A stretch of DNA of 12,703 bases from Deltaproteobacteria bacterium (GTDB lineage: Bacteria > Desulfobacterota > DSM-4660 > Desulfatiglandales > Desulfatiglandaceae), in assembly GCA_019313765.1 (NCBI GenBank), contig JAFDAP010000014.1:1-12703 (forward strand). The letters are read 5' to 3'. This document shows, in pieces, positions 1 to 6,177 of the stretch. Under the pieces are notes generated by a model. The model made no database searches, was not told the DNA's origin, and saw only the letters and a list, made by a program, of their open reading frames with translations. The position numbers were made by a program, and so were the translations under genes. Position 1 is the first letter of the stretch, and each line of letters starts with the position of its first letter.

Positions 1-1290
1 CCTGTCCACCAGTTCCATGATCCAGCCTTCCATGGCATCACCGATGGCCACGGTCTCGAGCCCGCGTGCCGCGGTTCGGCCAAGGGTGGAGAACAGGGCC
101 GTGACGGGAATACTCAGCTTTTTCAATGTGTCGTTTACCACGCCCTGAATCCCTTTGTGTCCCCTGGCATAAGCGACCAGGACCCTGGACAGCGGGCCGA
201 CCTCGCACGGCTCGCCTTCATATCGCGGAGCCTTGATCCAGGAGTATTTGTCGTCGGTATCATAGTCTCCGTGCTGGGGATTGGTCTCTCCGTCATAGGG
301 GTGTTTGGCCCCATTTCCCTTGTACCAGGAGTGTGTCACATGCTCGGTGACCTTGGATTCCTCGGCCATCTTGACGCCTTTGAGGTCGCGATTAAAGATG
401 ACGCCTCGCGGCATAAACAGGCTCTCAGGCTCATTGTCCGATTCAGGCAGTTCTCCCCAGGCATGAAAATTGGTAGTTCCACCTATTGCACCCCATTCTT
501 TGTAAAAGGAGCCCACGGCTAAGATGTCCGGAATATACACATTCTTGACAAAATCCTGGGTTTCTTTCCAGATATAGAGGAATTCCGCAATACGATCCGG
601 CGTAAGGTCCTTCACAGAGGTGATGCCCCCGACTACAAAGGACTGGAGGTGCGGGTTCTTGCCGCCGAATATGGCGTGCAGCCTGCGTGTCTTGGCCTGC
701 ATGCGCAATGCCTCGATATAATGGGCAGCAGCCATCAGATTCGCTTCGGGAGGTAATTGATAGGCAGAGTGGCCCCAATAGCCATTTGTGAAGGGTCCTA
801 ATTGACCGCTGTCTACAAAGGTCTTAAGCCTTTGCTGGACGCCCTTGAAGTAGACAGTCCCTCCAAATGGATCATTGCTCACACTGTCTGCTAAGGCCGC
901 CGTCTTTTTGAGATCAGCGCTCAGGGCGCTGACAATATCCACCCAGTCTAAGGCGTGGAGATGGTAAAAATGAACAATATGGTCATGCTGAAACTGTGCC
1001 CCATGTAACAGGTTCCTGACTATACGTGCAATAGGGGGTATCTTTACGCCAACTGCATTTTCGACTGCCCTCACCGAGGACAGGTAATGAGTCATAGTTC
1101 AGACGCCTCATGTGCGTTGTGTAAAGAGCGGTGCGTCGCGCGGGTCCCTCCCCTGTAAAATAAGCTCAATGCCCCGGAACATCTGTCCGGAGCTCCAGGC
1201 ATTGACAACTTTGCCGCCTTCCACTTCCACTTCGATGCGCAAGTGGCCTTCTATCCTTGTAACCGGATCGATCATAATTTTTTTGCCCAT
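1..1290 (-). CDS. [NiFe]-type hydrogenase large subunit with two in-frame TGA (Sec) codons, 3' end cut by window edge
   Basis: Catalytic subunit of a group 1-like uptake hydrogenase (H2 to 2 H+ + 2 e-), expected to be periplasmic. I translated the minus strand from the ATG at 1290 to base 1. It gives 430 codons interrupted only by TGA at 1108-1110 and 1099-1101. Before them it reads PVTRIEGH (residues about 9-16) and RDPRDAPLFTQR. After them it continues as THYLSSVRAVENAVG, then LPPEANLMAAAHYIEA, FGGKNPH, VTHSWYKG, and WIKAPRY followed by EVGPLSRV. All are large-subunit signatures. The two TGA codons replace the Cys of the L1 motif RxCGxCxxxH, giving RTUGVUTMTH with U61 and U64. The C-terminal DPCxxC motif lies beyond the left edge. 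The start has a good ribosome site (GAGGAG). It lies 37 bases downstream of the small subunit, so the two form one operon. A conventional caller would split it into a 60-aa fragment and a headless remainder. Confidence 0.93.
1065..1083 (-). promoter_or_regulatory. Candidate bacterial SECIS hairpin for the hydrogenase Sec codons
   Basis: The minus strand reads CTGTCCTC, loop GGT, GAGGGCAG. This is an 8-bp stem (seven Watson-Crick pairs and one G-T pair) with a three-base loop. It begins 15 nt after the second TGA and 24 nt after the first. Bacterial SECIS elements are hairpins inside the coding sequence just downstream of UGA, with G and GU in the apical loop for SelB binding. Position and loop both fit. 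One element may serve both codons. The fold was judged by eye. Confidence 0.6.
1099..1110 (-). other. Two recoded TGA codons (UGVU) at the nickel-ligand motif of the hydrogenase large subunit
   Basis: On the minus strand the codons read TGA GGC GTC TGA. The family motif here is CGVC or CGxC, whose two Cys bind nickel. Both Cys codons are TGA while Gly and Val are kept. The frame is open for 60 codons before and 366 codons after, so these are not random nonsense mutations in a decayed gene. A cell that also reads TGA as Sec in fdhA (8671-8673) supports recoding. Trp is encoded by TGG throughout, and a downstream gene stops with TGA, so a general TGA reassignment is unlikely. Confidence 0.85.
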
Positions 1291-1327
1291 TTTTTCTCCT
1301 CTCTTTTCTTAAGAGTATTTTTAAAAC

Positions 1328-2272
1328 CTATTTGCTTTCCTCAAAGAAGGGGGTCATTTTGTCCCAGAACCCGGGTTCACTACACCCTATGCAGGGATGG
1401 CCTGCCTCAACCGGCCAACTGGTGCCGTCGTTAAATTTTGCGATGGGACAGTTGTTGTAAGTGTCCGGGCCCTTGCAACCGAGCTTGTACAGGCAATAAC
1501 CCATTGCGGCCTCTTTAGAGCCGAATTGCTCTACAAATTCATCATTTTCATAATGGGACCTTCTGGGACATTGATCATGTATGGATTTTCCATAGGCAAA
1601 GAGGGGTCTTCCAAGTTCGTCACACGCCGGAAGCTTCCCTAAGAGCAGATAGTTGACAATGGTTCCCACAAGATTGATCGGATTAGCCGGGCAACCGGGG
1701 ATATTGACCGTTTTGATCCCCAAGACATCACCAACGCCTTTGTACCCGCCCGGATTCGGCGCGGCAGCCTGGATGCCTCCGTAAGAGGAACAGGTGCCAA
1801 TGCAGATCACGGCAAGGGCTTTGGGACATACATCTTTTGCAATCTCCAGGAATGTACGGCCTCCGATCTTCCCGTAAGCCCCGTCGTATTTGGTTGCAAT
1901 AGCTCCTTCCACCACGCAGATGAATTTCCCGTTATATTTCTTTACTGCTGCGTTAAGGGTGTCCTCTGCCTGGTGACCGGAAGCGGCCATGATGGTCTCG
2001 TGATATTCCATGGAAAGTATCTCGAGAATCAGTTGATCAATCCAGGGATACATGGTTGCGAGAGTAGCCTCAGCGCAACCGGTACATTCGCCAAGTTGCA
2101 GCCAGATCACAGGGGGCCGCTGCTTGGGCGCGGCGAACACCTCCGCCACCTTGGGGATAAAAGATGATGAGAGTCCCATGGTAGCGGTCAGAACGCCGCA
2201 ATACTTCATGAAATCCCTTCTTGAGACCCCCTTTTCCGACAACCTCTGGTAAAATTCTCTTTCCTCTTCCAT
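1328..2272 (-). CDS. [NiFe] hydrogenase small subunit, Tat-exported
   Basis: Electron-transfer subunit of the hydrogenase, 314 aa, carrying three Fe-S clusters from the active site to an outside acceptor. A twin-arginine motif SRRDFMK at residues 17-23 is followed by a hydrophobic stretch to about residue 48, so the folded heterodimer should be exported by Tat. Proximal cluster ligands: C63 and C66 (ECTGC), C161 (GTCSSYGG) and C194 (PGCPANP). Distal cluster: H232, C235, C260, C266. Medial cluster: C275, C294, C297, with Pro287 in WPV, which in the family goes with a [3Fe-4S] medial cluster. No extra proximal Cys of the oxygen-tolerant type is seen. The start is set by AAGGAGGTG a few bases upstream of the ATG. 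It ends in TAG, 37 bases before the large subunit. No membrane anchor or cytochrome subunit is visible in the window. Confidence 0.95.
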   Translation of the reverse strand: MEEEREFYQRLSEKGVSRRDFMKYCGVLTATMGLSSSFIPKVAEVFAAPKQRPPVIWLQLGECTGCAEATLATMYPWIDQLILEILSMEYHETIMAASGHQAEDTLNAAVKKYNGKFICVVEGAIATKYDGAYGKIGGRTFLEIAKDVCPKALAVICIGTCSSYGGIQAAAPNPGGYKGVGDVLGIKTVNIPGCPANPINLVGTIVNYLLLGKLPACDELGRPLFAYGKSIHDQCPRRSHYENDEFVEQFGSKEAAMGYCLYKLGCKGPDTYNNCPIAKFNDGTSWPVEAGHPCIGCSEPGFWDKMTPFFEESK

Positions 2273-2320
2273 TCGGCACCTCCTTGATGCTGGTTAGTGG
2301 AATCCTTATCAGACCATAAA

Positions 2321-2349
2321 CTTATCGCCAATTATGTCATATTTGTCAA
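2321..2349 (-). promoter_or_regulatory. Candidate sigma-70-type promoter for the hydrogenase operon
   Basis: The minus strand shows a perfect TTGACA (2349-2344), a 17-base spacer and GATAAG (2326-2321), about 50 bases upstream of the small-subunit ATG. The -35 is ideal and the -10 is weak. This is the only promoter-like sequence I see in the divergent gap. Confidence 0.4.
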
Positions 2350-2384
2350 TTGTTTTTTCCGATAATTCTTGAGAAAAATGGGCC

Positions 2385-2390
2385 TATAAT
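2385..2390 (+). promoter_or_regulatory. Candidate -10 box for the radical SAM gene
   Basis: A perfect TATAAT lies 20 bases before the ATG at 2411. No good -35 is found at 16-18 bases (TTGAGA is only 10 bases away). A start here would leave a leader of about 14 bases, and no Shine-Dalgarno sequence precedes the ATG. The gene may therefore be weakly translated or near-leaderless. Confidence 0.3.
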
Positions 2391-2410
2391 GTTATTACGA
2401 AACCGTCAAA

Positions 2411-4039
2411 ATGGAAAAGAAAAAAATATTGCTTCTTTATACGGACAAATATTACCTGATCAAGCAGGTCTATCCCTTTGGGCTGGATTTGATCGCCGAT
2501 TATTTGCGTCAATGCGGATATGATGTGACGATTGAATATCCTTACCTGCCCGACCCTGATCCGGAAACTAATCTGGTGAACATATTGGAACAGTCTGATC
2601 CTGATATTATTGGTCTTGGTATTAGAAACCTTGATACCTGCATGTCCTGCGAAGAATATGGTGATTTCGGGGGAGATGAGTTTAAGGCTTTCTATTTCCT
2701 CCCGGAGGTCAAAAGGCTTGTGGATTTTATTAAAAAACATGCTCCCGGTTTGCCCACTATTGCAGGAGGAGGGGCCTTTACCATATCCCCGATTGCGATC
2801 TTGAAATATTTAGGCATTGAATACGGGGTCGTGGGTGAAGGAGAGGAACCAATGCGCCTGTTCATTGAGGCCTTTCCAGACACGAAAAAGATCTCCAAGA
2901 TACCTAATCTTGCCTACTTAAAAGACGATTATGTGGTCAATCCAAGGCAGGATTACCGTTTTGGGAGGGATTCGTGGCCATTCGGAAGGGATAAAAAGTT
3001 TAATTATGCATTTGAGACCACAGGACTGCCCGTACAGGTGAAAAGGGGTTGTAACCAGAGATGCAGCTACTGTGTGGAGCCCTTCATTGAGGGGAAAAAA
3101 TCCCTTTTCAGGGACATAGACCAGGTCATTGCAGAGCTGAAAACCGTATCTGAGACCCATGAGGCCATTAACACTATTTTTTTTGTGGATACCGAGTTCA
3201 ATGTGCCCGACCTTGCATATTGTTCCCGCCTAGTTAGAAGGATCATGGAAGATAACTTACACCAGCGTTTCAGTTTCTCTTCACAGTTTTTGCCTAAGCC
3301 CTTTGATCTTGATTTTGCCAAGATTTTAGCTGAGGCGGGTTTTTCAATCATTCTCACGTGCGATAGTTTTGCCGACAGTGTTCTCAAGAAAAATCGAGTT
3401 TCATATCGCCAGGCGGATATCACCAACGCCCTGAGACTATGTGAGGAATACGGAATAAGCTGCACCCTGTCCATGATTTTCGGCCTTCCAGGGGAGACCT
3501 ATGAGACACTGAATCATTCCCTTGAGCAAATGAACAGGTATCCCCCTCATTTCTTGAGAAGATACGAGTATACCATTGGGGGCAGGATATACCAGGACAC
3601 AACCCTGTGCGAGTCTATTGAGAAGGATAAAGAGGAACGGCACCTATACGGGATGAAGTCTGATGGTTATTTAGAACCCTTTTATTACTGCAGTCCTGAA
3701 AATCCCATGAAATTGAAACAATACATCCAGCAGGGTTTCCCCTATCCCATGGCCTATCAAAATTATTATGATGAAACCGTGACCAGCGGTCTTGCCGTAG
3801 CCTATCTCGCTGATCAGGGCAGTTGGGGAGAGGCCGTTTTCAGGTTTTTAGAGAGTGATCTTGCGGTTCGGTCTTCCATTTATGAATACCTTTTTCGCAA
3901 ATTGACGGATGCAGGAAGGATTGATGATGCCAGGACAATATCTGAAAATCTGTTGGAGGCCATTTACGAGAACGGAGAGACATCCCCGTACCGGGATCAG
4001 ATAGAGCTGATTCAATTTTACCTGAGTTGTCTTGGTTAA
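2411..4039 (+). CDS. B12-binding-type radical SAM protein, function unknown
   Basis: A 542-aa protein of the large B12-binding radical SAM group. Residues 1 to about 160 resemble the N-terminal Rossmann-like domain (KILLLYTDKYY, GLDLIADYLRQCGYDV, then VVGEGEEP, which is typical of these proteins). I see no DxHxxG cobalamin lower-ligand motif, so cobalamin may bind base-off or not at all. The radical SAM core starts at CNQRCSYC, with the [4Fe-4S] ligands C214, C218 and C221 (CxxxCxxC), preceded by PVQVKRG. SMIFGLPGET is the usual late barrel strand. The C-terminal 130 residues are helical and unassigned. It is transcribed divergently from the hydrogenase and convergently with fdhE, so it is a single-gene unit. 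The substrate cannot be read from the sequence. A role in maturation of the neighbouring enzymes is possible but unsupported. Confidence 0.85.
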   Translation: MEKKKILLLYTDKYYLIKQVYPFGLDLIADYLRQCGYDVTIEYPYLPDPDPETNLVNILEQSDPDIIGLGIRNLDTCMSCEEYGDFGGDEFKAFYFLPEVKRLVDFIKKHAPGLPTIAGGGAFTISPIAILKYLGIEYGVVGEGEEPMRLFIEAFPDTKKISKIPNLAYLKDDYVVNPRQDYRFGRDSWPFGRDKKFNYAFETTGLPVQVKRGCNQRCSYCVEPFIEGKKSLFRDIDQVIAELKTVSETHEAINTIFFVDTEFNVPDLAYCSRLVRRIMEDNLHQRFSFSSQFLPKPFDLDFAKILAEAGFSIILTCDSFADSVLKKNRVSYRQADITNALRLCEEYGISCTLSMIFGLPGETYETLNHSLEQMNRYPPHFLRRYEYTIGGRIYQDTTLCESIEKDKEERHLYGMKSDGYLEPFYYCSPENPMKLKQYIQQGFPYPMAYQNYYDETVTSGLAVAYLADQGSWGEAVFRFLESDLAVRSSIYEYLFRKLTDAGRIDDARTISENLLEAIYENGETSPYRDQIELIQFYLSCLG

Positions 4040-4061
4040 TTTGGGCTATTTCACGCTTAAA

Positions 4062-4090
4062 CGGCAAAGCCGCGCTTTATAAAATCGCGC
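4062..4090. terminator. Weak hairpins in the convergent gap between the radical SAM gene and fdhE
   Basis: Two short overlapping stems: CGGC-AAA-GCCG (4062-4072) and GCGC (4072-4075) pairing with GCGC (4087-4090). The 63-base gap separates convergent genes, where termination is expected. No strong T-run follows on either strand, so the call is tentative. Confidence 0.25.
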
Positions 4091-4102
4091 CAGGCCATTT
4101 TA

Positions 4103-4930
4103 TTACTTGAACCCATGCTCATTAGCCAACATATCCAGATGAATAGTGGCCAGGTTCTCTAATTCCATGGGGGCTGCTTCCTCAAAGACCCTTTTGTCTA
4201 CTGTCTTGAGATATTTCATGCACTGCCGGCAGAAGTCAACGCGGAGACCTTCTTCCTGTTCGGCCTCAAAATAACCAAGCGTCTTATGCTCCTCATTCCG
4301 GCAGAAAGGGCATTTAAGCCTGTGATATGCCCATTCCTGTCCGCATAGCTCGCAATGTAAATACCTCTTGCCCGTTTTGGCAAAACAGGCCATGTCCGGT
4401 TCAGAACCGCACACAGGGCAATAACCGTAATTCCAGTGTTCTTTATCTATCCGGTCGGATGCTGCGTCACGCAGGGCGTAGAGTGACGGCCTCAGCGCCA
4501 CCTGTGCTAAAAAACTGAGTGTCGCCGGATCCAGATCCACCTCTTTACCGGTTTTGGAAAGGGCCTTATCGTCTTTCCTGAGTACGGTCTTGAACAGGCT
4601 GTCTGTCCACCCGGAATCGCTTTTTGATTTTTCCAGGACCTTTTTCAGGCCATCCCTGTCCTCTCTTTCGGTATTTGACAGATGTTCTATGAATTTAGCG
4701 AACAGTTCCGATGAGGCTTCAAGGTCAACAGGGATATCTTCCCTTGAAAACAGCGGAAAGCCCTCTTCTTTCTTCATGTCTTTCAGTCTATCTTCAAATC
4801 TAATGTCTTGAGGTTCGGGTTCCACTTTTTTCATCAGGCTTGCTAATTCACGATAGGATTCGAGGACCTCTTTGCATACGGGTCTTTGCTGAATGAGACG
4901 GTCGATATGTTCCAAGAGGTGTTCAATCAT
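4103..4930 (-). CDS. fdhE: Formate dehydrogenase maturation protein FdhE
   Basis: A 275-aa cytoplasmic accessory protein required in enterobacteria for active, Tat-exported formate dehydrogenases. It binds the catalytic subunit and an iron centre. Four CxxC motifs define the C-terminal rubredoxin-like half: CPVC (171-174), CELC (193-196), CPFC (207-210) and CRQC (234-237). The N-terminal half is helical and charged, with no signal peptide. E. coli FdhE is about 309 aa, so this one is slightly short but complete. The ATG at 4930 has AAGGAGA 8 bases upstream. It lies on the same strand as fdhAB but 478 bases downstream of fdhB, beyond a strong terminator, so it may have its own promoter. I did not find an obvious one in the repeat-filled gap. 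Confidence 0.92.
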   Translation of the reverse strand: MIEHLLEHIDRLIQQRPVCKEVLESYRELASLMKKVEPEPQDIRFEDRLKDMKKEEGFPLFSREDIPVDLEASSELFAKFIEHLSNTEREDRDGLKKVLEKSKSDSGWTDSLFKTVLRKDDKALSKTGKEVDLDPATLSFLAQVALRPSLYALRDAASDRIDKEHWNYGYCPVCGSEPDMACFAKTGKRYLHCELCGQEWAYHRLKCPFCRNEEHKTLGYFEAEQEEGLRVDFCRQCMKYLKTVDKRVFEEAAPMELENLATIHLDMLANEHGFK

Positions 4931-4977
4931 AAGACTTTCTCCTTATCATTTTTGTTTACCCTCGATGTTGTTGAATC

Positions 4978-5001
4978 TTGCCCGCCAGAGGCGGGTAAAG
5001 G
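4978..5001. repeat. Small GC-rich hairpin repeat, copy 1
   Basis: TTG followed by CCCGCC-AGA-GGCGGG (4981-4995) and TAAAGG. A degenerate second copy lies at 5142-5165 in the same orientation with the same flanks (TTGCCCGCC, three or four bases, AGCAGGTAAA). Confidence 0.6.
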
Positions 5002-5028
5002 TTTTCTTAGGCTCCTACTATATGCCTT

Positions 5029-5082
5029 CGTAGGGCGGGCCACTGTGCCCGCCTTTTCGGTCCCGCAAAGTGGAGCCCTACG
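5029..5082. repeat. Nested inverted repeat
   Basis: Outer arms CGTAGGGC (5029-5036) and GCCCTACG (5075-5082) are perfect. Inside them GGCGGGC (5034-5040) pairs with GCCCGCC (5047-5053) around the loop CACTGT. The two foldings compete. It looks like a palindromic intergenic element rather than a terminator, as there is no T-run. Confidence 0.6.
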
Positions 5083-5141
5083 ATGTTTGTGGAAGGTATC
5101 AGATTCATAGAAAGATTCCTTAACTCAACAGTATTGAGGGT

Positions 5142-5165
5142 TTGCCCGCCTAAAGCAGGTAAAAG
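5142..5165. repeat. Small GC-rich hairpin repeat, copy 2 (degenerate)
   Basis: TTGCCCGCC-TAA-AGCAGGTAAAAG matches copy 1 at 4978-5001 in both flanks, but the right arm has decayed (AGCAGG for GGCGGG). Confidence 0.5.
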
Positions 5166-5241
5166 TGGTGGTGAAAGCCCCAGGATATTGAGCTATTAGC
5201 TGGATTCTCTTTTTAGTGTATCCATCAAGGTTGATAACCTC

Positions 5242-5268
5242 GAAAAAAGTCGCTTCGCGCCTTTTTTC
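5242..5268. terminator. Bidirectional terminator-like hairpin
   Basis: GAAAAAAG (5242-5249) pairs with CTTTTTTC (5261-5268), with an inner CGC-TTC-GCG stem (5251-5259). The A-run and T-run could end transcripts on either strand. On the minus strand it is the second such structure after fdhB, the stronger one being at 5348-5383. Confidence 0.4.
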
Positions 5269-5301
5269 TCGGCGGAGGAGGGCTTACCCGCCCTCGGTCT
5301 G

Positions 5302-5328
5302 TTGATGGACTTTTTACGAGTCCATCAA
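5302..5328. repeat. Inverted repeat TTGATGGAC / GTCCATCAA
   Basis: Perfect 9-bp arms (5302-5310 and 5320-5328) around a 9-base loop. TCCATCAAGG also occurs at 5221-5230, exactly 100 bases before its copy at 5321-5330. The two copies bracket the hairpins at 5242-5268 and 5278-5295 (GAGGGC-TTACCC-GCCCTC). Confidence 0.55.
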
Positions 5329-5347
5329 GGGTGAATAGCGAAAGAAA

Positions 5348-5383
5348 AATAAGAGGGATACCCTTCCGGGCATCCCTCTTATT
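5348..5383 (-). terminator. Strong rho-independent terminator of fdhAB
   Basis: A 16-bp stem with one G-T pair closed by a GGAA tetraloop on the minus strand (AATAAGAGGGATGCCC paired with GGGTATCCCTCTTATT), followed by ATTTTTC. It begins 26 bases after the fdhB stop. As the stem is symmetric it may also stop plus-strand transcripts. Confidence 0.85.
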
Positions 5384-5408
5384 ATCTACAGAAAACGTTA
5401 ATGATTAA

Positions 5409-6164
5409 TTAACCGACCAGTTTATGGATGAGCTGCCACTCCTTGGACAGATCCTTGAGAGACTTGCCGATCTTCCTGAGGGCCATCTTACGATCCATGC
5501 CCCCGGGAACAATATCCACACTGGCAAACTGGTGGTATTTTGCGGGCTTATCGGCCAGCAGATAAAATACTCTCAGATCATCAAGGCCGGTGACCTCAGC
5601 GTTGGGATATTTGGATTTTGCTTCACCCAATCGCTTTTTGGCCATGGCAACCATCTTATCCCGGTCCCCAAAACTCATGGCCCCCGTGGGACAGGTCTTG
5701 ACACACGCGGGCAAAAGCCCGTTGTTGACCCTGTCAACGCACATGGTGCACTTGGACATGTAGCCGGCGCCTTTTTGCGCCCTGGGGATATTAAAGGGGC
5801 ATGACTCGGTAATGTCCGCGGCCTTGGCCTTTTTGAGTTTGTCCGTGTAAAGCACTGCACCCGTCTGGCTGTCAATGATGATGCCACCAGGGGTATCGTC
5901 CTCCGCAGCCTCTAAACAGGGCGGCTCAACACAGTGCCTGCACTGGTCCGGGAAAAAATACCATACAGGTTTGTTGTCAGGCCCCATATGTTCCTGGAAC
6001 CGGACCACTTTATAGGTGAAAAAGCACAGGTCCTTGGGGTTCTGATAACTCCCCCAGTTCTCCGTCTTTGTCGCGGGTAGCTGATTCCATTGCTTGCAGG
6101 CAATCTGACAGCCCCGGCATCCGGTACACAACGTCGTATCTATAAAAAAAGCCTTTCCACTCAT
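5409..6164 (-). CDS. fdhB: Formate dehydrogenase iron-sulfur subunit FdhB
   Basis: A 251-aa electron-transfer subunit that takes electrons from FdhA and passes them to periplasmic carriers, by analogy with Desulfovibrio FdhAB. Ferredoxin-like Cys groups: C13, C16, C19 and C23 (CTGCRGCQIAC); C75, C78 and C83 (CRHCVEPPC); C122 (ESCPF); C139, C142, C154 and C158 (CTMC, ACVKTCP). This pattern fits up to four [4Fe-4S] clusters. There is no signal peptide, so it would be co-exported with FdhA. There is also no C-terminal membrane anchor of the E. coli FdnH type, which points to a soluble heterodimer. AAAGGAGGTGATCTG stands directly before the ATG and overlaps the fdhA stop codon, so translation is probably coupled. 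Confidence 0.94.
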   Translation of the reverse strand: MSGKAFFIDTTLCTGCRGCQIACKQWNQLPATKTENWGSYQNPKDLCFFTYKVVRFQEHMGPDNKPVWYFFPDQCRHCVEPPCLEAAEDDTPGGIIIDSQTGAVLYTDKLKKAKAADITESCPFNIPRAQKGAGYMSKCTMCVDRVNNGLLPACVKTCPTGAMSFGDRDKMVAMAKKRLGEAKSKYPNAEVTGLDDLRVFYLLADKPAKYHQFASVDIVPGGMDRKMALRKIGKSLKDLSKEWQLIHKLVG

Positions 6165-6177
6165 CAGATCACCTCCT

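Larger units (their letters stand above)
4931..5408. other. Gene-free gap between fdhB and fdhE filled with hairpin repeats
   Basis: No convincing coding sequence. The only open frame (4886-5110, plus) has no family signature and overlaps fdhE. The gap holds at least six perfect inverted repeats, listed separately, and the fdhAB terminator. GC-rich palindromes of this kind are typical of dispersed intergenic repeats. Confidence 0.7.

Noticed and set aside
1099..1110. Genome-wide TGA reassignment to an ordinary amino acid
   Set aside because: TGA occurs in frame only at three catalytic Cys/Sec positions, Trp and Gly use standard codons, and the yjbQ-like gene ends in TGA.
1108..1290. Stand-alone 60-aa protein ending at the first TGA
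   Set aside because: It is the N-terminus of the hydrogenase large subunit. Family sequence continues in the same frame past both TGA codons to the window edge.
4978..5330. CRISPR array
   Set aside because: The repeats differ from each other, are palindromic and irregularly spaced, and lack uniform spacers.
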